DNA of 64,000 nt from Rutidosis leptorrhynchoides (taxonomy: Eukaryota; Streptophyta; Magnoliopsida; Asterales; Asteraceae), in contig NC_092333.1 in assembly GCF_046630445.1 (NCBI RefSeq), positions 4,894,501-4,958,500 on the forward strand, read 5' to 3'. A program made the translations under genes and the position numbers. Within the stretch, counting starts at the first letter, position 1; each line of letters opens with the position of its first letter. The notes beneath the pieces are model-generated. The model searched no databases, had not been told where the DNA came from, and saw only the letters and a program-made list of their open reading frames with translations. Shown here one piece after another: positions 21,161 to 32,220 of the stretch.

Positions 21161-21420
21161 GATAACCGACGATTCGGTTATGATAACTTTGAATGCTGAT
21201 GAAGCAGCAAAAACTGTAAATGACCTTAACAGCCAAAAGTTTGATGATAAAGAATAGTGTGTTGGCAAAGCGCAGAAAAAGAGAAGGTTTGGAACTGGAA
21301 AACGGATTGAGAAAACTATGAAGGAGGATGTGGACAAATCACAAAGACTAAAACTGCCTTCAAAGAATCCAAATAATTTAGTATCTGCTGAAGTCATTAA
21401 CGAATACCTTGCTCCTGACT
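21161..21420 (+). pseudogene. Captured poly(A)-binding-protein fragment in D
   Basis: Translation in three patched frames follows a plant cytoplasmic poly(A)-binding protein from the end of RRM3 through the linker into RRM4. It reads RRFGYDNFE (RNP1-like), ADEAAKTVNDLNSQKFDDKE, a stop in place of Trp, CVGKAQKK, then after a frameshift EKTMKEDVDKSQRLKLPSKN and VSAEVINEYLAP. In plant PABPs the corresponding landmarks are FDDKEW.VGKAQKKSERE, KSQG.NLY.KNLD and DDKL.E.F. RNA-binding residues are largely lost, and indels and stops exclude function as a PABP. It lies in sense orientation inside a retrotransposon with no introns visible, consistent with capture of a processed transcript (inference). 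Confidence 0.75.
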
Positions 21421-21424
21421 CTAA

Positions 21425-22050
21425 ACCTTTACGGACAAATCTTCTTTATCATCTTTCGATATTAGAAATTCTAAGATATTATCATATCTTTCATTATAAA
21501 TATCTTCAATATTTCTGAAGATATCTTCATAACTATTATCATCCGAAATTATTTATCTCTTCACGTTATCTGTGTTACATCATAAAAGAAACTATTTTAG
21601 TTTCTAAATTCTGAAACCTTCAAGTTTAAAATATGAATATTTTGAAGTAGTGTTGGGAACTGAAGCATGAATTAGTATAATATAATGACACTTGATCAAC
21701 GTGATTATATTACAGTAAGTCATGCTGAGTCTCTAATGAAACGTGATAAAGGTTCACAGATCTCACCCTCATCATGAACCATGTTACATAACTCTTTCAT
21801 TCTATATAATCTCTAAATATATCAAGAAAATATGTTTCTTGATGATTCGGTCTTTTTCGGATATTCTGGTAATTTGACAAATCAAGATCGTACCATTACA
21901 ATTCCCTTCTTAGAACATTAACTATGTTCATTTCAAAATCCATACCTACGAATTCTGGACCATTATTCGATTGACTTAAAGTCGGGAAGAGAAAATGAAA
22001 GCATGAAGCTCCTAAATATAATAGAGAATATAAAGCCCGATAACAACACT
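21425..22050 (+). other. D non-coding interior before antisense ORF
   Basis: No sense ORF. The segment around 21660-21960 is shared in reverse complement with C (about 31440-31760) and F (63690-64000). Confidence 0.55.
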
Positions 22051-22054
22051 TAAA

Positions 22055-22228
22055 TTACAAACCGTGTATATCAATAAGTATTGCAACGTAAAGACACGGG
22101 AGAACTAAAAACGCTATAAAGCCAAGAGTATAGTAAAAGTGAATAGATTCCTCCGGCGGCAGATGAAAAAGAAGAATAATAGATATTAAAGTTAGGAGTA
22201 TATCAAGAATCAGAACTGGATGAAGCAT
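22055..22228 (-). CDS. D antisense ORF: 57-residue two-helix membrane protein
   Basis: ATG at 22228, TAA at 22055-22057, on the strand opposite to element D, 440 bp inside the 3' LTR. The protein begins MLHPVLILD, has a first hydrophobic segment at about residues 5-23, a polar turn LPPEES (23-28), a second hydrophobic segment at about 35-51 and ends IDIHGL. No signal cleavage site or known domain is recognised. F has the same ORF, same length and position, with 36 of 57 residues identical and mostly conservative hydrophobic changes. Of the 35 differing codons, 14 are synonymous. Extra antisense ORFs, some with membrane segments, are known from other plant Ty3/gypsy elements (Tat/Retand group). 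Role unknown. C lacks it through a deletion. Confidence 0.75.
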   Translation of the reverse strand: MLHPVLILDILLTLISIILLFHLPPEESIHFYYTLGFIAFLVLPCLYVAILIDIHGL

Positions 22229-22648
22229 TTTCACAATCTATTAAGAAGTATTAAACAAGGAAGAAGATTATAGGAGTGGTGAAAATAAATGAAACGGAAG
22301 AGGTCAATTTATAGCGAAATATCAGACATAACAATCGAGGCAGATTACACATTTAATCAAAGAAAATCCTAATTTCCGCAAATTCCGAAGAATCAAATCT
22401 TATTTAGATAATGAAGATTTTCTATTCTTTAAATTTCGAAAATCAATCGTTACTACGTCAAGAGATAAGACGCATCTCTATTCTCCATTTCACTCTATTA
22501 CGATAACTTCCTCCATACGCTTCGAGTAATTGGATTGTTTTACCCATATTATTCAACGGTGATAAAAATTTTATTTATCAACTCATATTCTTCATGAAAA
22601 CATTTTTATTGTTAGCCATGACGACCTCACTCAAATTTCGGGACGAAA

Positions 22649-22668
22649 TTTCTTTAACGGGGAGGTAC
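22649..22668 (+). other. D polypurine tract
   Basis: TTCTTTAACGGGGAGGTAC directly before the 3' LTR; the same type of tract borders C and F. Confidence 0.65.
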
Positions 22669-23726
22669 TGTGATGACCCGGAAATTTCTGACCAAATTTA
22701 AACTTAATCTTTAACGTTTCCGACACGATAAGCAAAGTCTATGAAGTTGAATCTCAAAATTTTGAACTATTCAATTACCTTTCGATTGTTCTCAACAATT
22801 CGCGAATAATTATATGTAAATAGATACGTATACTATAACTTGAAAACATAACAAAGTGTTAAGTAAATGATACTGTGCCTTAAACTTATTGGTTTGATTA
22901 TCTGATTGATATATTCAACTACGGAGTTAAAAGATTATGCCAAACAATTGAATTAAAAGATATTAATTGAATCCCTTAAGGATTATAATATTATTACGAG
23001 TCTCTGTTGTGAGGTCCACATTGATTTGGGAAATCGTTCATTTTTAATGGTATTCGGAATAAATGGTAAAGTGTTAGATAATGAAAGTTAGACAAAAGTT
23101 AGTGGAGAACTAAACTGCATAATATTCAATTGATTTTGTTTTAAACATGCGAGAACGTTTTTCGATATAATAGAATTGATTAATTAAGTGTATTTGTTTA
23201 AATAACACATACAATAAATAAGGAATATTAACTGTTGGAATTAAATATATGAATAACTTGCGATATGTATTTTAAAACGTGTTTATTAATATTGAAAATA
23301 TATATTTAACAATACGAGAAAATATAATATTAACTTGGTCATGAAACGAATTGTTATTATATATATATTAACAAATAGCGACACGATGATTTATAGAAGT
23401 AAATGACCAAAATACTCGAAAGTTTAAGATATACTTTGAGTGATATAATTTAGGGATAATTTAAGGCTATATTTTGACAAAGGTACGTGTTCCAAAATGT
23501 AAATTACAAGTTTTCTCAGCATACGAAGGGACACTCGAAAAACCGGAACCGAGACATAAGTCGAGTGACGACGTACCACTTATCGGAGCAAAAGTTACAA
23601 GTCCACTATGCACGGGAATAAAATATAATATATAATTAATTAATTTAAATTATATATATTATATATATTATTATTAAATTATGTCGACAAACAAAAAGTT
23701 AAAACAATGTGAGCTGGATCAGAGGG

Positions 23727-23774
23727 CCATGCGATCGCATGGCCTTGATGCCCAAAAACCATGCGATCGCATGG
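23727..23774 (+). promoter_or_regulatory. D 3' LTR paired palindromes
   Basis: Two perfect CCATGCGATCGCATGG copies at 23727 and 23759, 32 bp apart. The first extends to a 20-bp perfect palindrome (23725-23744). TATAAAT follows at 23796-23802. Confidence 0.8.
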
Positions 23775-23867
23775 CAGGGGCTGGTGGCTCAAATCTATAA
23801 ATTCGCACGAGTTCGTTTCAGTTCTTCATTTCCTCATCAATCTATCTCTCTGATCTCTATATATATT

Positions 23868-23915
23868 TATATTATAATTATTATTATAATTATTATAATT
23901 ATAATTATTATTATA

Positions 23916-23954
<39 letters not shown>

Positions 23955-23957
23955 TAT
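23868..23957. repeat. ATT/ATA microsatellite in D 3' LTR
   Basis: Interrupted ATT run at the position of the 17715-17806 tract. Confidence 0.93.
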
Positions 23958-25708
23958 ATTATTATTAAGATTAATATTATTATTAATCTTATTATTATTA
24001 GTAGTATTATACATAAAATACTACGATAAGGTCATGAGCGTGTCACTTTCAAAATGATTTTTAAGCGGGATAGAGCTAAGGAAATTATGGTTTATTGCCA
24101 AAGAGGTTATAGGTAATGTTCGGGCGTATATCTGTGAATCAAACCTAGTGTTTATCATCTCCGTTACTTCTACGTACTTTCCTACAATATTGAATCTCAA
24201 TATTGATACGTAAGCACTCATATTTTATCTTTTATATATTAATTGTGTATCCATGTCTAGTGCTCGAGTATATATATTTATACATGCTTGTATGCTAAAT
24301 TTCGTCGTTAAACAGTTTATAATGAATCACGAATTAAATACATATATTACTGGAAAAAGGTATATGATATACATGTTTTTGGAAAGCTGGCGAAAAATCA
24401 ATAACTTTTCTTTTAGATATCGAATAATTTCGATGAACGGATTAAAAGATATGATCAACTGAATTATGATTGACGTTAATTTAAATTGCTTTTGAATCTG
24501 CAATTAAGATTTAATTAACTTGTTTACGAGATTGATAAAATGGATTTTTGAATATTACCAACTGAGTAAATGACTCCTTATATAAGGTATGTCTCGTTTT
24601 GTTGAACTATTGTCAAAATTGACTTTTTGAAATGACTTTGGATAACTTTTGTATGTCGATCTCGAGCATTAGGATTATGATACACTATGACCAGACCTAG
24701 CTTGATTGACATTTATTGACCAACATATGTTCTCTAGGTTGAGATCTACGGTTATTTGGTATCCGAGTTTCGATCACATTTTGGTGAATGACTTTATATG
24801 CTGCTAAGGTGAGTTTCATTGCTCCCTTTTTAATTGCTTTTGCAATATATATTTTTGGGCTGAGAATACATGCAATTTATTTTAAACGCAATGGATACAA
24901 GTACATACTAAATTCTACACTGAGTTTGAACCGAAAATCCCTTAGTTTTGGTAACTAGTAGCTGCCAGTACATAGGATATGGACTGGTGGGCGCGAATAA
25001 CAGTATATGGATCCATAGGGCTTGACATCCCCGTCCGAGCTAGAGCGCTAGCCTTTTAACGGACGTGTGTTATTTGAGTTTAGGACACGTTGGTTTGCGT
25101 GTATTAAAACGAATGGGGTATTTATCATTATAACGTTAAAGTTTAGTTACCAGGGTGCTCTGTTATGTAGAATCTATTGATAAACATTTCTGGATGAAAC
25201 AACTGAAATCTTGTGATCCACTTTTATATAATCTATTGATAAACGTTTCTGGATGAAACAACTGAAATCTTGTGATCCACTTTTATATACGGATTATGCG
25301 AATCACTAAAACTATGAACTCACCAACCTTTGTGTTGACACTTGTTAGCATGTTTATTCTCAGGTTTTCTAGAAGTCTTCCGCTGTTTGCTTATATGTTA
25401 TACAAGCTATGTGCATGGAGTCTTACATGGCATATTTTTCGAGGAAACGTTGCATTCACTAAATCATCACCATGTATCTTATTTTGACTGCATTGTCAAC
25501 GGAAGTACTATTGTAAACTATTATTACGGTGATTGTCTATTTGTAGAAATCATCATATGTTGAAAACCTTTGATTTAAATATACATTTATGGTGTGTCTT
25601 TTCAAAAGAATGCAATGTTTACAAAACGTATCATATACAGGTCAAATACCTCGCAATGAAATCGATGAATGATGTGTTCGTCCATATGGATTTGGAGTGA
25701 TCGTCACA

Positions 25709-25822
25709 AATATAGTTTCAAAACTTGAGACTCAATATTACAGACTTTGCTTATCTTGTCGAAAACATTAAATCATTTAAAGATAAAGTTTAAATTTGGT
25801 CAGAAATTTCCGGGTCGTCACA
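25709..25822 (-). repeat. E solo LTR, remaining part
   Basis: Begins with the D target duplication AATAT (25709-25713), continues as the start region of the LTR and ends ...GGTCGTCACA at 25822, followed by GTAGG. On the minus strand this is the LTR's 5' end (TGTGACGACCCGGAAATTTC). Confidence 0.88.
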
Positions 25823-25890
25823 GTAGGTGAGGTGGACGATGAGTCCGAGTCGCTCTCCAAGTGAATGATGGTGGGCGGGGCATCCGACAT
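25823..25890 (-). pseudogene. B pre-gag acidic ORF, N-terminal part
   Basis: ATG at 25890 opens MSDAPPTIIHLESDSDSSST, then the ORF is cut by the E insertion. GTAGG at 25823-25827 is the right-hand TSD copy, duplicated at 13842-13846. Reading frame and amino-acid bias match the piece at 13073-13846. Confidence 0.75.
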
Positions 25891-26222
25891 CTGAACAAGG
25901 AAAAATAACTTTTTCCATGTCAGTAAGTCATAAAGCAAGCACGTATTAGGCAAGGTAACTATGACAGTCTAGATCATGTATAGCAGTAAGTAGCAAGGCA
26001 ATAATAACAAATCGTACAGAAGTATCATGCAATCGAAGCATATAGTAGCATGCAGTAGAGTAAACATGTAGCAGTATACGACATATAGTAGCAAAAGTAA
26101 GCAGCAGCATGCAGTAAGTTCTGCAGAAACAAGTAAACTAGCAAGTTGTAGATTAGTCCTATTAGTGAATCCTACTCGGTCGGGTCTTGACTCACTAATG
26201 CAACCTAATTCCCTACAACCTG
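25891..26222 (-). other. B leader between primer site and pre-gag ORF
   Basis: About 330 bp with many AGCA/GTAGCA-type short repeats (25970-26150) and no ORF on the element strand. Confidence 0.55.
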
Positions 26223-26234
26223 GCTCTGATACCA
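26223..26234 (-). other. Primer binding site of B
   Basis: Minus strand TGGTATCAGAGC, a perfect initiator-Met complement, two bases from the LTR end. Confidence 0.9.
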
Positions 26235-26236
26235 AA

Positions 26237-29231
26237 TGTGATGCCCCGTACAAAACCATCGTGTACGAATCATCAACAACAAGATCATTACAAGGTCAAA
26301 TACTATATGCTGTTTCAAAATAAGTTGCATTCATGAATAAAGGTGACGTTTTAACTAACGTCAAATGTTTAACAACCAAAAGTATGCTTCTACGAATAGC
26401 AAACAATAATAGTACGTGACCCATAGGTCATTACAAATACATCGTTTCAAAAGTAATATAGTTTGAATACAAAATGAACGTTTCATGCGGTGACATCTCT
26501 AATAAGCGCAGCATGTGTCTACAAAGCATGACTAGTACAGCGGAAGCAAGCAAACCTTAAGCACCTGAGAAAAACATGCTTAAAAACGTCAACACAAAGG
26601 TTGGTGAGCTATAGTTTAAGTATAACAGTAACGTAAGGTAGGCCACGAGATTTCAGTACTTCAACAGCGTTTCAGAACAGTACGAAAAGTGTATGTATAA
26701 CTGTGGGCACTTGGTAACTAACTTAACGTTTATCACCCCCTAAAAGTACACTTGGCGAGTGCGTATTTTTACGAAGTATTAAACACCCGTTAAATGCTAG
26801 CGCTACTAGCCCGAGTGGGGATGTCAAACCCTATGGATCCATATCTAAGATTCGCGTTCACCGGTTCAAAGACCAATGACTAAACGTTACCGAGCTAAGG
26901 GGAAAGTTTATGCCGTTGAATAACCCACACATATATAAAGTTTAAGTACTCGTTCCTAGTATGTAAAACGTAAAATGTGCATGTATTCTCAGTTCCCAAA
27001 ATAGTTAAAGTAAAAAGGGATGCTATAACTCACAGTAGAAAGTAGTAAAAGTCGATACGCAGGAATAGTAACCAAGTGGTTGGTCCGAAAGGTCCTCAAC
27101 CTAAGTCAAAAGTTACTAAGTCAGTAAATCGTTCCCAAAGGTTTAAATGTATGTAAATTAGGTCTTAGGTATCATCATCATTCATCATTAAACAAAAAGT
27201 GTAAAGTAAGTTTTAAGTCAAGACTAGGGTTTGAAACAAAGGCTGACTTCGTTCAGTCGCCACGGACTCTATAAAAACTGAAATGAGGTGAGACTAGTGG
27301 CTATGGCTCCGTATATGAGTCCCCTAGAGTTTGACCAATTTTTAGAACCAAACTCGTCTTTGTTTGACTGTGGTGACGGTTTAAGTGCGAGTATGTTAGA
27401 AATTTCAGCACAACGTTAATAGGGTGTAGTGACTTTCGGGAGGCCATAGATCCTAAACCGTAACTCGGATCAAAACGAGGTCTAAACGGAAAATCATCTA
27501 CTCGAACCGAACTAACTTAAAAGCAACTTTACGGTAGCCTAGGTAGTCTGATCAGTTCCAGAAACTGTAGCTAAAGGTGTTCCAGTGGGTTCTTGGTGCT
27601 TGATGCTCATCACGGTTCTCATCCTTGATGCGTATAGCTTCAAGTGTACAACTCGTTGATGGGTTTGCATCATATTAACCAAGGTTTGACCATCATAACA
27701 CTAGTGTAAGTCTAAGATAAGTTGCACAACTCACTTAAGAGTTGCATGTAGTTTGATGAACCAAAGTTACATCAAGATCTTAGATCCAACACATACATGA
27801 GTTCTACTAGTAATATTAAGCTACAACTTGAAAGTAAACTAAATAATCAAGATCATAAGTTGTAGAACATAGTTCTTAGTTAGATCTTAAAGATCCTAGA
27901 CTAGAAAGTCTAGATCTAGTGTTCTTAAGTTAGATCCTAAGTTATAATACTTGGATCTTTACTTTAATGAAACCATAAGTTATGAAACTTAGATTTTCAT
28001 CTTGAAAAGTGTATGTAAGCTCATAAGCTCTTGTTTACAACAAAATTAGAAGACCATAAGCTATAGAAACTTAGATCCAATACAAGTATATGAAGTTATA
28101 ACTACAAAGTTATACTTTCATGTTCTTGAACTTACAAAGTTAACTTTGGTTCAAGAAAAATGAGATCAAGATTAACTAGTAACACTTGACCAAAATAACA
28201 ACATCACAAACTTTAAAGTACTTACAAAAGAAGGAAATAAACTAAAGTACAAGTATTATGTTCATGTTTTGTTTCATACTTTGGAAGATTCAAATCAAAG
28301 TTTGAATCTTAGGATTTAAGTCTACAAACACGAACACACGTATGATAATGAAACTTATGAACTTTAAATCTTGAAAACATTTAAATGTGGAACCATAAAC
28401 TAATAAGTTTAGGTTCTTGTTCTTGGTTCTTCATCAAACAAAAGATGGAAGAAAACAAGATTTATGAAGATACAAACTAACAAGTTTGATCTTTAATCAA
28501 CACAACAACAAGTAACTAGTAAATGATGATGATGGAACTTGAATTTAAAAGAAAGAAAAGAAAGAAAATAAGTTTATTACTTACAAAGTTTTGAGAGAAA
28601 AAAAGAGAGAAAAAGAGTGCAAGTAAGTATGTGTGTGTAAAAGTGAAGTGAACTAGCAAATAAGTATCAAGAAAAATTGAAAATGGAACTCTCCCCATGG
28701 AGCCCTAAGTAGACGGTTTTCTCAACAAATGGGGAAGGATCAAAAGTTAACTTTCAAACATGGGAGAATGGAGTAAGCTTGAAGTGGTAATAAAGTTAAA
28801 TGGTGTGGGAATATGGTGTAAGTATACAAGTAACTAGATTCCTTATGACTAATTAATCCATGTTCTTAATCTTAATAATTCATTAGCTTAATGATGGGCT
28901 AACTAGTCCATTAAGGAAATAGGGTGGGCTTCCAAGTCCATGTTCATTAATAAAAGGCCCAAGTCCAAAAATGTAACAATTAATCAAGTAAAGCCCAAGT
29001 AATTAACTAGTAACCTTAGTTAATTAAAAATGATTAATAATAAATAATCATGAATGTAAATAATATTCGAAAATATTATTCATGTAAAGTACGTGTGTCA
29101 CAAAGACAAATCGGGCATGTAAAGTTAAATACGGTAACAAGTAACACGTATAAGGACACGTTTATTAAAACGCAAGCATTAATAATAAATTATTAATAAA
29201 TAAACGTTGGAAAAAATCCAGGGTCATTACA
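26237..29231 (-). repeat. B 5' LTR (2995 bp)
   Basis: On the minus strand it starts TGTAATGACCCTGG (29231) and ends GGGGCATCACA (26237). Its 27472-29231 part matches 6603-8349. Confidence 0.93.
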
Positions 29232-30195
29232 CAGTAGTAATAGGTTCACAAAGGAGATATGTGTAACCAGTGAACAGAAACAAAGCGGGGCAGTAGCAGG
29301 TACACAAGTTCAGTATGTAAAAGCCTAATTATTCAAATCAATTTAAATGATTCAATAGTATTAAACCAATTAATGTATTGGTTTATTAACAGAACCATAA
29401 CAGGAATCGGATTAAACTTACAGGTGGATTTCGAGGTTTAGAAACGATAGATAGCAATAGCAAGGAGGAAATAGCAACAATTAAACATGAATGGTCTCTG
29501 TTTTGGGCTATTGTGTACTGAGTAGATTAGAGGACATAACTGCAGCAGAAGTCATCGATGAACATGATGAATCCAAAATTCAATTACATTATCTAGTTGC
29601 TTTTAGATCCTAAATACTTAATGAAAAAGGTTATAAATAACCTTCCTAATACTCTAAATTCATCAATTGATCCAAAAACAATCAACACGAATTTGAATTT
29701 CATGAAGAACACATTAGTTGACTTTTTATTTACAAACTTTGACTTCGAAATTTGTAATCGATTGAAGGAATTAGAAACTGTAATCTTGCAGATAGTTTGA
29801 ATAGGTGATTCCTAACACATCTGTAATTTTAGATTTTGATGAATGGTTCGGGATTGGCTATTGATTATAACAGGTTGTGAAGAGAAGAGCCGGGTTTTTG
29901 CTTCATTGAATTTCTCTCTGGTTTCTCGAATAGCAATAATGGATTTATAGCGTGCTAGTGAGATCTTATGCAGTAACAATATCTGATCGAAAATTGGTTT
30001 GTAGTGATTTGTAGTTGACAGGAAAGCATGGGTAGGAGGAAGAACGAACAAGAAGGAAGAAAACAAAAAAAAATAAAGATGATAGTGATATTAAACGCGT
30101 AAATATCCGTTTATATAATTTACATTTACTATTATTAATATTTAATAAATATAAACATATAAATAATATTAATATTAATAATAATAATAATAAAT

Positions 30196-30226
<31 letters not shown>

Positions 30227-30994
30227 ATAACAATGAGTATAATAATTATAAAAATAATAACAATAATATTATTACTGATAATAATAAGAAATTGTATTTA
30301 TTTTTATAATAATAATAACAATGATAACTATTATAATAATAATGATTCTTTTTAATGATAATGGTAATAATAATAATAATACTAATAATCATAATAATAA
30401 CAAAAATCATAATTTCACTAGTAATTATAATAATAATGATATTAATAATGATTATAATAATATTAGTAATAATAATAATATAACAAATTAAATGTATCAA
30501 ATTTTATATCTATATGTTATATGTTAATTTAATAATACTGATATTAACATTAATACTAATATTTATTAAAATATTAATGAAGGTAATAATAGTAATATTA
30601 ATATAATAACTATATTTTTAACTTGCTTAATATCAATCTGAACGACAAATGAGTATTAAAATCATTTAATATTTATTTTTAATATACTTTATTTATATAT
30701 AGAGATATATTTTAAATAATAATTATTATAATATCCTATTTTTACTTTTATTAATTTTTAATAACAACAACATATAATACTTCAAATTATATTTCAAATT
30801 ATTATTTATATATACATACACACATATCTATTTACAATTAATTGTTCGTGAATCGTCGAGAGCAGTCGAAGGTCAATTGAATATATGAAACAGTTCAAAA
30901 ATTTTGAGACTCAACATTACAGACTTTCCTTATTTTGTTGAAATCATATAAAGATTAAGTTTAAATTTGGTCGAAAATTTCCGGGTTGTCACAG
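29232..30994 (-). repeat. C 3' LTR, interrupted by B
   Basis: Matches 36969-38716, including a long shared AAT-rich tract. Ends ...GGGTTGTCACA at 30994. ORF shadows at 29597-29800 and 29812-30066 recur at 37334-37537 and 37549-37803 only because the LTR is repeated. Confidence 0.92.
30170..30490. repeat. AAT-rich low-complexity tract in C 3' LTR
   Basis: Imperfect AAT/ATA/AAC repeats; copy at 37910-38215. Confidence 0.9.
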
Positions 30995-31019
30995 TACCTA
31001 CCCGTTAAAGAAATTTCGT
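30995..31019 (-). other. C polypurine tract region
   Basis: Minus strand AAATTTCTTTAACGGGTAGG, then TAC, against the LTR. It matches F (63005 onward) and closely matches D. Confidence 0.65.
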
Positions 31020-31982
31020 CCTGAAATTTGATTGGGATGGTCATGGCTGACAATAAGTATGTTTTTATGACGCCTACGACCTGAAAATTAGGGTTTTATC
31101 ATCATCGAGTAATATAGACAAAAAAAATTGATTTCTGTGAAGAGTACGAGTGAAGCTATCATAAAAGAGAGAAATGAGTAAATGTAGATTCGTCATATCT
31201 TTGACGTAGATAGTATTGATTTCCAGAGTTAAAGGGATTTGGAGAAAATCTTCTTAATAAGATTTGGTTCTTCGGTAATTAAGGAAATTAGGATCCGCTT
31301 TTAAATGTGATCATCTGTTTTGATTGCTCTGTCGGATATTTTACTATAAATTCATCTCTTCCGTTCCATTATTTTCACAATTCCTCTACTTCCTTCAATT
31401 TTGAAGCTTCATGCTTCTGTTTTCTTCCCGACTTAAAGTAAACCGATCAAGACATCTCGGTTTTGTAGGTATAAAGTTCGGATGAATCATGATTAAGATT
31501 CTAAGCAGAAATGAAAGGTAATAGCGCGATTAGATTTGTAGATTACCGGAAATCACAGAAGATAGAACTATCAAGAATATATTTTCTTAATATGTTTGGA
31601 GATTAGGTAGAATGTAAGAGTCATGTAATATGGCACATGATGACGCTATAATCTATGAATCATCACGTTCCATTAGAAACTCAGCATGACTTACTGTAAT
31701 ATAATCACGTTGATCAAGTGTCATTATATTATACTGACTCATGCTTCAGTTACCAACACTACTTCAAAAACATTCATACTTTTAAACTCGAATGTTTCAA
31801 AATTTAGAAACTAAGACAGTTTCTTTTATGATGTGATACAGATAACACGAGGAGATAAATAATTTCATATAAGAATAGTTATGAAAATATCTTCAAAAAT
31901 ATTGAGGATATTTACAATGAAAGATACGATGATATCTTAGAATTTCTAATATCGCTGAATGATGAAGAAGATTTGCTCATAA
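31020..31982 (-). other. C interior near 3' LTR, antisense ORF deleted
   Basis: Aligns in order with D and F, but around 31380-31400 goes straight from TTTTCACAATTCCTCTACTT to GAAGCTTCATGCTTCTG, missing the stretch that holds the antisense ORF in D and F. Confidence 0.6.
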
Positions 31983-32220
31983 AGGTTTAGAGTCAGGAGC
32001 AAGGTATTCGTTAATGAATTCAGCAGATACTGAATCATTTAGATTCTTTGAAGGCAAGTTTAGTCTTTGTGATTTGTCCACAGCCTCCTTCATGGTTTGC
32101 TCAATCCGTTTTCTAGTTTTAAAACTTTTGAGCTTTTTCAGTATGTCGCTCTTTATTATCAAACTTTTGACTGTTTAAACAGTCTTCAGTTTTCGCTGCT
32201 TCATCAGCTTTTTCAGAACT
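31983..32220 (-). pseudogene. Captured poly(A)-binding-protein fragment in C
   Basis: Minus strand reads EKADEAAKT, then LNSQKFDNKE and TEKAQK; after a frameshift come RIEQTMKEAVDKSQRLNLPS, KNLNDSVSAEF and NEYLAPDSKP. It is closer to plant PABP than the D copy at QTMKEAVDKSQ and KNLNDSVS. Stops and a shift differ from D, so each copy has decayed separately after one capture. Confidence 0.72.

Larger units (their letters stand above)
16521..25708 (+). mobile_element. Element D: LTR retrotransposon without gag-pol (LARD-like)
   Basis: LTRs 16521-19558 (3038 bp) and 22669-25708 (3040 bp), interior 3110 bp, TSD AATAT at 16516-16520 and 25709-25713. The interior has primer site, a broken ORF with a coiled-coil segment, a decayed poly(A)-binding-protein fragment, an antisense 57-residue ORF and a polypurine tract. 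No PR, RT, RH or IN motif is visible. Large LTRs around a short pol-less interior match the LARD description. It inserted into E, an LTR of its own family. F and C share parts of its interior. Confidence 0.93.
22669..25708 (+). repeat. D 3' LTR
   Basis: Same termini and internal order as 16521-19558, with scattered substitutions and a different ATT tract. Confidence 0.95.

Noticed and set aside
29597..30066. Conserved ORF pair duplicated at 37334-37803
   Set aside because: Conservation is explained by the LTR duplication of element C; the ORFs lack motifs and codon bias.
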